From NCBI RefSeq assembly GCF_025149785.1, contig NZ_CP102277.1, positions 1,674,001 through 1,738,000 on the forward strand: DNA of 64,000 nt, given 5' to 3'. Under the pieces are notes generated by a model. That model saw nothing but the letters and a program-made list of their open reading frames with translations. It did no database searches and was not told the origin of the DNA. Shown here in pieces: positions 8,160 through 15,898 of this stretch. The position numbers were made by a program, and so were the translations under genes. Source of the stretch: Coprococcus comes ATCC 27758 (GTDB lineage: Bacteria > Bacillota > Clostridia > Lachnospirales > Lachnospiraceae). Each line of letters opens with the position of its first letter. Positions within the stretch are counted from its first letter, which is position 1.

Positions 8160-9554
8160 ATGAAACGAGTCGATTTTGAAAATGGAACGATAACCAGCAA
8201 TATCCTTGGAGCATCGCTCCCGATGCTGGTTGCCCAGATTTTAAGTTTACTTTATAACATTGTAGACCGGATTTATATTGCACGTATCCCGCACATCGGA
8301 ACTGCAGCACTTGGTGCAGTTGGTCTTTGTTTCCCGGTAATTGTCATCATTACCGCATTCAGCAATCTATTCGGAAGCGGCGGTGCACCATTATTTTCGA
8401 TTGAGCGCGGCAAAAATGAGCCACAGGAAGCGAAAAAAATTATGAATATTTCTTTTTCCATGGTCTGTATCTGTGCCATTGTACTCATGGTAATTGGCTT
8501 TTTATTTGCCCGCCCGATCCTGGTACTGTTTGGTGCCTCAAAAGACGCTCTGATCTATGCATATCCGTACCTGATGCTTTACCTGATCGGAACTCTGCCT
8601 TCTATGATTGCAACCGGTATGAACCCGTTTATCAATGCACAGGGATATTCAACCATCGGCATGCTTTCAGTTACCATAGGGGCAGTAACGAACCTGCTGC
8701 TTGACCCGTTGTTTATTTTTGTGTTCGGACTTGGCGTACGCGGTGCCGCAATTGCAACGGTCATTTCTCAGACACTTTCTGCTGCATTTGTCTTTTTCTT
8801 TCTTACAAAGAAAGCAGAACTGAAAGTGAGGCTCCTCAAAAAAGAGGAACTTGCCAGCTGTACAGCTTATGCAAAAAACATTGTAAGCCTGGGAACTGCC
8901 GGATTTATCATGCAGTTGACAAACAGTCTGGTAACGATTGTCTGCAACAATGTACTTTCCGTCACAGGCGGAGATATCTACATTTCTGTTATGACCATCG
9001 TATCCAGTGTCAGACAGCTTGTAGAAACTCCGATTTATGCAATCAACGAAGGAACTTCGCCAATCCTGAGTTACAATTATGGTGCAAGACGCCCATGCCG
9101 TGTAAGAAAAGCCGGTGCCATGATGGCACTTATGATTCTCGGATACACAGCTGTGATGTGGAGTATTATCATCATCGCGCCGAAAACCCTGATCGGAATT
9201 TTCAGTTCGGATACTACGTTGATGAAAGATGCAGTTCCTGCCCTGAAGCAGTATTTTGCAGCGTTTATCTGCATGGATATGCAATACATTGGCCAAACGG
9301 TCTTTAAATCCCTGAATAAGAAGAAGCAAGCAATCTTTTTCTCACTACTTCGGAAGGTATTTATCGTCGTGCCTCTGACATATCTGATGCCGTATGCCCT
9401 GCATATGGGAACAGACGGCGTATTTCTCGCTGAGCCGGTTTCTAACGTCATTGGTGGAGGATTATGCTTCATCACCATGTTACTTACCGTATTGCCGGAA
9501 TTAAAGCGTATGGAGCGGAAGAATGCTCTCTATGAGACAGGCACGATCTTATAA
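8160..9554 (+). CDS. MATE-family multidrug/Na+ efflux transporter
   Basis: About 464 residues with twelve hydrophobic segments in two similar halves, as in the MATE/NorM/DinF family. Marks include LGASLPMLVAQILSLLYNIV in the first helix, the GTAALGAVGLCFPV loop, GMNPFINAQG between halves, and AINEGTSPILSYNYGARR in the second half. These antiporters expel cationic drugs or metabolites using Na+ or H+. AAAAGGA at 8141-8147 overlaps an earlier ATG at 8148 but is well placed for 8160, so I prefer the latter. The gene stands alone, next to a LysR remnant that may once have controlled it. The substrate cannot be told. Confidence 0.92.
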   Translation: MKRVDFENGTITSNILGASLPMLVAQILSLLYNIVDRIYIARIPHIGTAALGAVGLCFPVIVIITAFSNLFGSGGAPLFSIERGKNEPQEAKKIMNISFSMVCICAIVLMVIGFLFARPILVLFGASKDALIYAYPYLMLYLIGTLPSMIATGMNPFINAQGYSTIGMLSVTIGAVTNLLLDPLFIFVFGLGVRGAAIATVISQTLSAAFVFFFLTKKAELKVRLLKKEELASCTAYAKNIVSLGTAGFIMQLTNSLVTIVCNNVLSVTGGDIYISVMTIVSSVRQLVETPIYAINEGTSPILSYNYGARRPCRVRKAGAMMALMILGYTAVMWSIIIIAPKTLIGIFSSDTTLMKDAVPALKQYFAAFICMDMQYIGQTVFKSLNKKKQAIFFSLLRKVFIVVPLTYLMPYALHMGTDGVFLAEPVSNVIGGGLCFITMLLTVLPELKRMERKNALYETGTIL

Positions 9555-9634
9555 ATGCGTAAACCACTGTCAAGCTGTAGCAAATTTCGTTATACCGAAT
9601 TATAAATCTACAAGATTTCAGGAGGAAATGACAA

Positions 9635-10336
9635 ATGAGCAGTAGAGAAGTAATAGAAAATGTACAAGCAGATCTCTTTGCAATACAGGATCTTGCTTAT
9701 CGGGATTTTCAGGCAAAACTGATGCCGACAGTCAATAAGGAAACCGTCATCGGTGTGCGGACTCCTTCTTTGCGCGCATACGCAAAAAAATTCGGTAAAA
9801 CAGACAATGTTTCTGCATTTCTTGAAGTGCTTCCACATAAATATTATGAAGAAAACAACCTTCATGGACTGCTGATTGAACAGATTAAAGCGTACCCATC
9901 CTGTATTGCCGCACTGGACCGTTTTCTCCCGTATATAGATAACTGGGCAACCTGTGATATGATCGCGCTCCCGACAGTAAAAAAACATCTGGACATATTT
10001 ATCCAGGAAGTCTGCCGCTGGATAGCATCGGATCACCCTTATATCGTCCGTTTTGGAATTGGAATGCTGATGCGGTATTATCTGGATGAACAGTTTAAAC
10101 CGGAATATCCCAAAAAGGTAGCCGAAGTTAAATCAGACGAATATTATGTAAACATGATGCGTGCCTGGTATTTTGCTACCGCTCTTGCAAAGCAGTATGA
10201 CCAGATCATTCCTTATCTGGAAGAGAAAAGGCTGGACACCTGGACACATAATAAGACGATTCAGAAAGCAATTGAAAGCTACCGGATCACGCCGGAACAG
10301 AAGATCTATTTAAGGACATTAAGAGTAAAGAAATAA
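9635..10336 (+). CDS. DNA alkylation repair protein (AlkD-like HEAT repeat)
   Basis: A 233-residue protein of the AlkD/AlkC-like DNA alkylation repair family, built of HEAT-like helical repeats. Seen in the sequence: the N-terminal RTPSLRAYAKKFG helix pair, EENNLHGLLIEQ, the conserved FLPYIDNWATCDM block (with the Trp and Asp expected at the base-excision face), and WIASDHPYIVRFGIGMLMRY. Members of this family bind alkylated DNA, and AlkD removes positively charged methylated bases without base flipping. Length is typical. AGGAGG precedes the ATG. The gene is monocistronic and converges on the tyrosine recombinase gene with only 24 bp between. Confidence 0.9.
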   Translation: MSSREVIENVQADLFAIQDLAYRDFQAKLMPTVNKETVIGVRTPSLRAYAKKFGKTDNVSAFLEVLPHKYYEENNLHGLLIEQIKAYPSCIAALDRFLPYIDNWATCDMIALPTVKKHLDIFIQEVCRWIASDHPYIVRFGIGMLMRYYLDEQFKPEYPKKVAEVKSDEYYVNMMRAWYFATALAKQYDQIIPYLEEKRLDTWTHNKTIQKAIESYRITPEQKIYLRTLRVKK

Positions 10337-10360
10337 TAAGTTTTACCGAACTTTGACAAT

Positions 10361-11437
10361 TTACGGTTCCCGCAATTTTACCACATTTGCAGCACTACGT
10401 CGTCTGTCTTCATCGATTGCAGCGTAGTGCTTTTTCGTTGTATTGACATCTTTGTGCCCCAGAACATCCGCTACCAGGTAAATATCCCCCGTTTCCTTAT
10501 AAAGGGCAGTACCATAGGTACTTCTGAGCTTATGTGGCGTGATTCTTTTATTTGTAATCTGACTGGCATACTTTTTAACCATATTTTCAACCGCCTGTAC
10601 ACCGATCCGGCGCTTTTGGGTTGATAAAAACAGAGCATTTTCATAGCCAGCAAGGGGCGTTACCGCTTTACGGTATGTCTCCAGATAATTGCGAAGTGCT
10701 TTTTCCACCTCTTCACCAAAATAAACAACCATCTGGCTTCCACCTTTTCGTGTCACCATGACCCCATTATTGTTGAAATCCACATCTGACAGGTCCAGTC
10801 CAACTAACTCCGATACTCGAATACCTGTTCCAAGTAGAAGAGTAATGATCGCAATATCACGTTCTTTCGTCTTATTATAATAGGAGAGTGCCTGACCGGT
10901 TAATTTGGAACCACAGGATTCCACATAATCCAAAAGCTTTGCAACCTCATCGGTATCCAAACGTATGATCGCCTTGTCATGTAACTTCGGCATATCTACA
11001 AATAAGGTCGGATTTTTCTGAATTATCTGTCTTTTAAAGAAATAATTATAAAAGCTGCGTAATGCAGACATTTTGCGAAATAAGCCGCGTTCAGAGTTTG
11101 TAACCTGTTTGGTTTCTTTGGTATGAACATCTGTAGTATCATAGACCTTCAGATATTCCAAATATTCCTCAATATCAACCGGCTGAATAGCTTCCAGATC
11201 CTGTACCTGAAAGTCCTTAATTGAGTGATGTTTATAAACAGGATTTTCTTCAATTAAAAACTGAAAGAACAAACGGATGTCATATGCATACGATATTCGT
11301 GTCTTTGGTGATGTGGTTGGTTCAATGGCACGAAAATAATCACGTGCAAAGTCAGGCATGGTGTTTAAAACACCACGAAGACGAATAGTATTATCAATAT
11401 AAGTTTCTTCCTGGTATGTTTTTGTATCAGATGGCAT
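10361..11437 (-). CDS. XerC/XerD-like tyrosine recombinase
   Basis: A 358-residue tyrosine recombinase. An N-terminal SAM-like core-binding region (~20-150) is followed by the catalytic domain with Arg (GTGIRVSELVGLDLSDVDF), Lys (TRKGGSQ), the HKLRSTYGT box and LGHKDVNTTKKHYAAI carrying the second His and the nucleophile Tyr. There are no mobile-element genes, excisionase or obvious att repeats around it, so a resident Xer-type enzyme for chromosome dimer resolution is as likely as a stranded integrase. Its own promoter is visible upstream (11486-11515). Confidence 0.88.
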   Translation of the reverse strand: MPSDTKTYQEETYIDNTIRLRGVLNTMPDFARDYFRAIEPTTSPKTRISYAYDIRLFFQFLIEENPVYKHHSIKDFQVQDLEAIQPVDIEEYLEYLKVYDTTDVHTKETKQVTNSERGLFRKMSALRSFYNYFFKRQIIQKNPTLFVDMPKLHDKAIIRLDTDEVAKLLDYVESCGSKLTGQALSYYNKTKERDIAIITLLLGTGIRVSELVGLDLSDVDFNNNGVMVTRKGGSQMVVYFGEEVEKALRNYLETYRKAVTPLAGYENALFLSTQKRRIGVQAVENMVKKYASQITNKRITPHKLRSTYGTALYKETGDIYLVADVLGHKDVNTTKKHYAAIDEDRRRSAANVVKLREP

Positions 11438-11485
11438 GATCCTAAGAACCTCCTAAATTCCATAAATTTCCCCGATATAGGTATG

Positions 11486-11515
11486 ATTATAACATGGTTT
11501 CGGAAGATTTGTCTA
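11486..11515 (-). promoter_or_regulatory. Sigma-A promoter of the XerC/D-like gene
   Basis: Read on the minus strand: TAGACA (-35), 18-base spacer, TATAAT (-10). It lies about 50 bases upstream of the recombinase start, whose AGGAGG follows. Confidence 0.65.
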
Positions 11516-11567
11516 TATCTTTTGGAAAAATCGGTATTTGTCGTATAGATTGGTTATTCAAAATACT

Positions 11568-11600
11568 GCTGTCCCAAGACAACTTTTTGCCAGGGACAGC
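11568..11600 (-). terminator. Hairpin after the Gfo/Idh/MocA gene
   Basis: GCTGTCCC pairs with GGGACAGC 12 bases after the stop of the oxidoreductase gene. On the minus strand it is followed by AGTATTTTG, a weak T tract. Confidence 0.55.
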
Positions 11601-11612
11601 TAATTATAATTA

Positions 11613-12608
11613 CTAGCACGGTCTGTTTCCTTTTTCAAATGGATATTCAATCCCCCAGTCTTTTCTAAGGCCATCCATCTGTTCCATGATGCGAATACTT
11701 TCTTCATGCGGCATTTCCATACATTCAAGTTTTCCTTCACGGATAGCCTTCATAGAAGCGCGTACTTCATATTCAAACCCAGTGATCTGTTCTGGCATTG
11801 TAATTTCCCTTACAAATTCCCGATCCGGTGTATATACTTTTACCGCTGTAATATCATTAATATTTTCCGCAATCAGATACCCCTTGGTCCCATATATCAT
11901 ACCATATTGTTCTGTACCGGTAAGTGCACTGCTTTGTATAGAAGCCATCGATCCATTTTTGTATTTCAGAATAATGGAATTCTGTGCATCCACTCCACTG
12001 TCAAATTTTACGCAGGAAGAAAGCGTTTCTTCAACATCATCGCCTAAAACCATGCTTGCAAAATTCAGTGGGTAAATACCTACATCTAATAGCGCTCCAC
12101 CGGCAAGCTTCGGATCGATCAGACGTTCTTTTGTATGCATATCATATCCGAGATTTGCTGAAATCCCCTTTATTTCTCCGATTTCACCACTTGCAATAAT
12201 ATCATCGATTATTTTACGGGATGGAAGGTATCTTGTCCAAATTGCCTCCGTAATAAAGACTTCTTTTTCCTTTGCGAGAGCAAATACTTCTTTTGCTCCA
12301 ACAGCATTTACAGTAAATGGTTTTTCACAAAGTACCGGTTTCCCATGATTGATACAAAGTTTGGCATGTTCTATATGAAACGGGTGTGGTGTCGCGATAT
12401 AAATCAACTCTACTTCCGGATCATTTACCAGTTCTTCGTATGAGCCATATGCCTTTTCAAATCCCCATTCTTTGGCAAATTTCTGCGCTCTGTCAAGATT
12501 TCTTGCAGCAATGGCATATGCAGCCGCATCGTCCATACCGTCCAGTGTTTTCGCCATATTTGCTGCAATTCGCCCAGCACCGATAATTCCAACTTTCATC
12601 TGTTCCAT
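11613..12608 (-). CDS. Gfo/Idh/MocA-family NAD(P)-dependent oxidoreductase
   Basis: A 331-residue protein with an N-terminal Rossmann domain (GIIGAGRIAANMAKTLDG), the EELVNDPEVELIYIATPHPF segment, the family signature CEKPF near residue 98, and a C-terminal GFO_IDH_MocA domain with GGALLDVGIYPLNFA. Enzymes of this type oxidise or reduce sugars, inositols or dihydrodiols using a nicotinamide cofactor; the substrate cannot be read from sequence. RBS AAGGAGTG lies upstream. It begins 30 bp after the NSS transporter gene on the same strand, so the two may be co-transcribed, though a functional link is not evident. Confidence 0.9.
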   Translation of the reverse strand: MEQMKVGIIGAGRIAANMAKTLDGMDDAAAYAIAARNLDRAQKFAKEWGFEKAYGSYEELVNDPEVELIYIATPHPFHIEHAKLCINHGKPVLCEKPFTVNAVGAKEVFALAKEKEVFITEAIWTRYLPSRKIIDDIIASGEIGEIKGISANLGYDMHTKERLIDPKLAGGALLDVGIYPLNFASMVLGDDVEETLSSCVKFDSGVDAQNSIILKYKNGSMASIQSSALTGTEQYGMIYGTKGYLIAENINDITAVKVYTPDREFVREITMPEQITGFEYEVRASMKAIREGKLECMEMPHEESIRIMEQMDGLRKDWGIEYPFEKGNRPC

Positions 12609-12638
12609 TTCTTTACACTCCTTTTTTCACATATTATT

Positions 12639-14009
12639 CTACATGGAAATCCATCCAAATGCATTCGCCACAGAACTGATCAAAATAATCAGAACAAAGA
12701 TTGGACACAGATATTTAATCATAACAGCAAAAATCTTCTTTCTGCGGAATGCATTTTCTCCATGAATAATCTCTTCTTCTATCTTCTTTACCCCAACAAC
12801 TCTAGCTACCAAAAGACTTGTCATCAGTGCCGCGATCGGCATCATTACCGAATTAGTCAGGAAATCAAAGAAATCCAAGAACTGCATACCAATAATTTTC
12901 ACAAATGCAAGTGGTCCATATCCAAGTGAAGATAAACTTCCTAATACTATCATGATCACACCAACAAGCACAGTAGACTTTTTACGACTCCAGCCGATTT
13001 CATCTTCAAATGTAGATACTGCACTCTCTGTCAATGCGATTGAGCTTGTCAGCGCAGCAAAAAGAACAAGCAGAAAGAACAGAATTCCAATTGCTGTTCC
13101 CAATCCCATATTCTCAAACACCTTTGGTATTGTAATAAACATCAGTGCCGGCCCTGCCTGTAACGTATCCGGATTTCCACCTGAAAACGCAAATACGGCT
13201 GGGATGATCATAAGTCCTGCCATAATTGCAATCGCTGTATCAAATACTTCTACATTTCTTGTAGAATCTTCAATCGAAATATCTTTCTTCATATAAGAAC
13301 CAAATGTGATCAAAATTCCCATAGCGATCGATAGGGAATAAAACATCTGTCCCATAGCAGCTACCACAGACATCCATGAGAAATTCTTTGGATTTGGCAC
13401 CAGAAAATACTTCACGCCTTCCATTGCACCTGGTCGTGTTACTGAGTAAATGGAAATGATCAGCGAAAGCACGATCAAAATCGGCATCATAAACTTTGAA
13501 ACACGCTCAATTCCATTCCGAACACCTGCATAAATAATAATCAATGTAATCAGACAGAATATAATAAAACAGATTTCTGTAGAAAATCCATTTGAGATAA
13601 ACTCTGAAAAATATCCATCTTGAGCCAGACTACTGCTGTTCCCTTTTACATATTCCAAAAGGTACTTGATAACCCATCCTCCAATTACAGAATAATATGG
13701 TACAATCAGAACCGGAATAATCGCATTAATCCATCCCCCAAAAGAAATCCATTTTGACTTTCCGAAAGATTTGAACGCACCTACCGGACTTTTTCTTGTC
13801 ATACGGCCAATTGCTGATTCAGCAATTATCATCGTATAACCGAAAGTAAGGGCTAACAGAATATAGATAAGCAGAAAAATTCCTCCGCCATATTTTGCCG
13901 CAAGATAAGGAAACCTCCAGATATTTCCAAGACCTACAGAAGCTCCTGCTGCTGACAGTACATATCCTAATTTACCAGAAAATGTACTCCTTTTTTTATG
14001 ATTATCCAT
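12639..14009 (-). CDS. Neurotransmitter:sodium symporter (NSS/SNF) family transporter
   Basis: A 456-residue membrane protein with about eleven to twelve hydrophobic segments. The N-terminal signature GYVLSAAGASVGLGNIWRFP and YLAAKYGGGIFLLIY match the LeuT/NSS fold, where TM1 lines the Na+ and substrate sites. Bacterial members import amino acids such as leucine, tryptophan, tyrosine or branched-chain substrates with sodium. The Tyr-type insertions of animal homologues are absent and the length is normal for prokaryotes. It has a long untranslated leader (14,010-14,352) that holds a strong folded element and may regulate it. Confidence 0.92.
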   Translation of the reverse strand: MDNHKKRSTFSGKLGYVLSAAGASVGLGNIWRFPYLAAKYGGGIFLLIYILLALTFGYTMIIAESAIGRMTRKSPVGAFKSFGKSKWISFGGWINAIIPVLIVPYYSVIGGWVIKYLLEYVKGNSSSLAQDGYFSEFISNGFSTEICFIIFCLITLIIIYAGVRNGIERVSKFMMPILIVLSLIISIYSVTRPGAMEGVKYFLVPNPKNFSWMSVVAAMGQMFYSLSIAMGILITFGSYMKKDISIEDSTRNVEVFDTAIAIMAGLMIIPAVFAFSGGNPDTLQAGPALMFITIPKVFENMGLGTAIGILFFLLVLFAALTSSIALTESAVSTFEDEIGWSRKKSTVLVGVIMIVLGSLSSLGYGPLAFVKIIGMQFLDFFDFLTNSVMMPIAALMTSLLVARVVGVKKIEEEIIHGENAFRRKKIFAVMIKYLCPIFVLIILISSVANAFGWISM

Positions 14010-14201
14010 AACAAAATCTCCTCTTTTATTCTAAAATTAAATACACTCATTTGATTTTATCATGATAATCCTTTAAAGTCACTAGTAAAATCAAGTATAG
14101 CCTTAAAAATATAAAATAAGTTTTGTCTTATAATTTATCCATACATTCCGTGTATTCTTTTAAAACCTGTTCCAGTAATAATTTCTTAGTATAAAATTAA
14201 A

Positions 14202-14284
14202 AAGTCCGGAAAGACTAAGACGGGGTGAGCGATGGGATCTTGGTTAGAGACCTTAGGAATGTCTTAGTCTTTTAGACTTTTATA
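14202..14284. ncRNA. Unassigned structured element in leader of NSS transporter
   Basis: An 11-bp perfect stem (AAGACTAAGAC with GTCTTAGTCTT) is extended by an outer AAAAGTC/GACTTTT stem and encloses ~39 bases (GGGGTGAGCGATGGGATCTT on the plus strand and following). T tracts lie on both sides, so it could be a terminator, or, read on the minus strand, a folded leader ~200 bases ahead of the NSS start. I do not recognise a known riboswitch class. Confidence 0.4.
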
Positions 14285-14304
14285 AAAAATAGAGTGTATA
14301 TAAT

Positions 14305-14343
14305 GTGCTATCAGGCAGATTATTCGCTGCTACCTGACAGCAC
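14305..14343. terminator. Imperfect hairpin after the LysM gene
   Basis: GTGCTATCAGGCAG pairs with CTGCTACCTGACAGCAC with a few wobbles. It begins ten bases beyond the stop of the YneA-like gene; the T tract on the minus strand is distant, so termination is only probable. Confidence 0.5.
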
Positions 14344-14352
14344 AGATGGTCT

Positions 14353-14772
14353 TTAATAAATAGAATCATCTCCATAATACGAAACAACCAGATAGGCTCC
14401 TTCCTGGAGATTATTCCTGTCTTTTAAACTTAAATGATTTGCTTCTGCCAGCTCATCCATATATTCATATATGGAATCTTCGGTTCGTCTGTATCTTTGC
14501 GCAATGCTCCAGAGTGAATCCCCTTTTTCAAGCTGGACACTTTTATAATATCTCTCTCCGGAAGGTTCTTCAGCTTTGCTATCGTGCGCACTGGAGAAAA
14601 AGCTTCCAAATCCAAAACTCAGTGACATAACCATCACCAGAGCCGCAATCCCTGTCACAAACCGTCTGATAGAATTCGTCTTACGGTGCTTTGCATAATG
14701 ACAGTGCTTCTGTCCTTTTGCTCCTGCATGATATCGATCTGCATACATATCTTTTCTTTTCTCTGATCTCAT
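14353..14772 (-). CDS. YneA-like LysM cell-division suppressor of the SOS response
   Basis: A 139-residue protein. A basic, His-rich N terminus (MRSEKRKDMYADRYHAGAKG) is followed by one membrane segment near residues 40-60 (FVTGIAALVMVMSLSFGFGS), and the C-terminal ~65 residues form a LysM module (VQLEKGDSLWSIAQRYRRTE, ending NNLQEGAYLVVSYYG). This is the layout of Bacillus YneA, a membrane-anchored LysM protein that halts division during DNA damage and is transcribed divergently from lexA, exactly as here. A longer reading would run into lexA; GGGAGGA before 14772 sets the start. LexA control is supported by boxes at 14837-14920. Confidence 0.82.
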   Translation of the reverse strand: MRSEKRKDMYADRYHAGAKGQKHCHYAKHRKTNSIRRFVTGIAALVMVMSLSFGFGSFFSSAHDSKAEEPSGERYYKSVQLEKGDSLWSIAQRYRRTEDSIYEYMDELAEANHLSLKDRNNLQEGAYLVVSYYGDDSIY

Positions 14773-14836
14773 GATAAATTCCTCCCTTTTCTTCTGTAAT
14801 CTTTTCAGTTCTCCTATATACCAGAAAGCATGTTCT

Positions 14837-14850
14837 CGAACAACTGTTCT
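14837..14850. promoter_or_regulatory. LexA box 1 (CGAACAACTGTTCT)
   Basis: Matches the Gram-positive consensus GAAC-N4-GTTC perfectly. It lies just downstream of the -10 element of the YneA-like gene promoter. Confidence 0.88.
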
Positions 14851-14856
14851 GTTACC

Positions 14857-14885
14857 AATATACAACAAGAACATACGTTTGTCAA
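14857..14885 (-). promoter_or_regulatory. Sigma-A promoter of the YneA-like gene
   Basis: On the minus strand TTGACA, 17-base spacer, TATATT: near-consensus. The spacer contains LexA box 2, so repressor binding would directly cover the polymerase site. Confidence 0.85.
14868..14883. promoter_or_regulatory. LexA box 2 (GAACATACGTTT)
   Basis: One mismatch to GAAC-N4-GTTC. Lies inside the -35/-10 spacer of the YneA-like gene promoter. Confidence 0.75.
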
Positions 14886-14894
14886 TATGCAAAT

Positions 14895-14920
14895 CGAACG
14901 TATTTTCTAAACATTTGTTT
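14895..14920. promoter_or_regulatory. Two degenerate LexA-like boxes
   Basis: CGAACGTATTTTC at 14895-14907 and AAACATTTGTTT at 14909-14920 each keep the spaced half-site pattern with two mismatches. The second overlaps the -35 of the lexA promoter, consistent with weaker autoregulation. Confidence 0.5.
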
Positions 14921-14947
14921 GCTATTTTTTCTTCTGTATGATATGAT
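14919..14947 (+). promoter_or_regulatory. Sigma-A promoter of lexA
   Basis: TTGCTA, 17-base spacer, TATGAT, 60 bases upstream of the lexA ATG at 15008. It is back to back with the YneA-like promoter. Confidence 0.75.
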
Positions 14948-15007
14948 AATTTTAATAGTTCAGATAATAATTCAAATTGATATAGATACAGATTTAGGAG
15001 GTCTTTT

Positions 15008-15628
15008 ATGAGTAAAGGTAATATTAGCAAGAAACAGGAAGAGATACTTGAATATATTAAGTCCCAGATCCTGCAACGTGGTTTTCCACCGGCTGTACGT
15101 GAGATCTGTGATGCTGTGAATCTGAAGTCAACTTCTTCTGTACACTCTCATCTCGAGACTCTTGAAAAGAACGGATACATACGACGTGACCCAACCAAAC
15201 CACGTGCAATCGAGATTCTGGATGATTCATTTAATCTCACAAGACGTGAGATGGTTCAGATTCCGATCGTAGGCCATGTAGCTGCAGGAGAACCGGTTCT
15301 TGCACAGGAGAATATTGAAGATTACTATCCTGTTCCTACTGAATATATTTCATCAAATAAAGAACTCTTTATGCTGAAAGTTCAGGGTGAAAGTATGATA
15401 AATGCCGGTATACTGGATGGAGATTATGTCATTGTGGAAAAGCAGGCAACTGCAGAGAACGGTGACATGGTTGTTGCTCTGATTGATGACGGTGCAACGG
15501 TAAAGACGTTTTACCGAGAAGAAGGTGTGATCCGTCTTCAGCCGGAGAATGATGCAATGGAACCATTTATCCTTGAAGATGTTACGATTTTAGGGAAAGT
15601 TGCTGCTGTTATGCGCTTCTTCCATTAA
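15008..15628 (+). CDS. lexA: LexA SOS repressor / self-cleaving protease
   Basis: A 206-residue LexA. The N-terminal winged helix (EILEYIKSQILQRGFPPAVR, STSSVHSHLETLEKNGYIRR) binds SOS boxes. The C-terminal S24-type domain has the self-cleavage site A93-G94 (VGHVAAGEPVLA), nucleophile S129 in VQGESM and base K166 in DGATVKTF. RecA filaments on single-stranded DNA trigger cleavage and derepression. AGGAGG seven bases before the ATG fixes the start. It is divergent from the YneA-like division inhibitor, sharing a control region with several LexA boxes, so it likely represses both. Confidence 0.97.
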   Translation: MSKGNISKKQEEILEYIKSQILQRGFPPAVREICDAVNLKSTSSVHSHLETLEKNGYIRRDPTKPRAIEILDDSFNLTRREMVQIPIVGHVAAGEPVLAQENIEDYYPVPTEYISSNKELFMLKVQGESMINAGILDGDYVIVEKQATAENGDMVVALIDDGATVKTFYREEGVIRLQPENDAMEPFILEDVTILGKVAAVMRFFH

Positions 15629-15636
15629 TTTTTAAA

Positions 15637-15704
15637 AAACAGGTATTACTTGCAGAAGCATCTCAGATAGAAGTGCTTTTTGCATGTAATCACCTGTTTT
15701 TTAT
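15637..15704 (+). terminator. lexA terminator
   Basis: AAACAGGTATTAC pairs with GTAATCACCTGTTT (one bulged base) and is followed by TTTTTT. It starts ten bases after the lexA stop. Confidence 0.8.
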
Positions 15705-15763
15705 ATATGTTCTTCTCCATATCCCTTTTTTTCTTACTATCATAAATATTTTTTTAATGCATC

Positions 15764-15821
15764 AAAAAAGCCGGATAAGATGTACAGGTATTCTCAACCT
15801 GTCATCTTATCCGGCTTTTGT
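15764..15821. terminator. Strong bidirectional terminator between lexA and pepV
   Basis: AAAAGCCGGATAAGATG pairs with CATCTTATCCGGCTTTT around an inner ACAGGT/ACCTGT hairpin, with A and T runs outside. Serves the converging pepV gene at 15899. Confidence 0.88.
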
Positions 15822-15898
15822 TCCATTGAACAGCTCACCCTTCGATGCTCGTATCTATATATGACATATTCAGATGATTCAGTCAGTACTGTTTTCTA

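Noticed and set aside
10361-11437. Integrative element at the XerC/D-like recombinase
   Set aside because: No excisionase, relaxase, cargo or flanking repeats nearby; a resident recombinase is the simpler reading.
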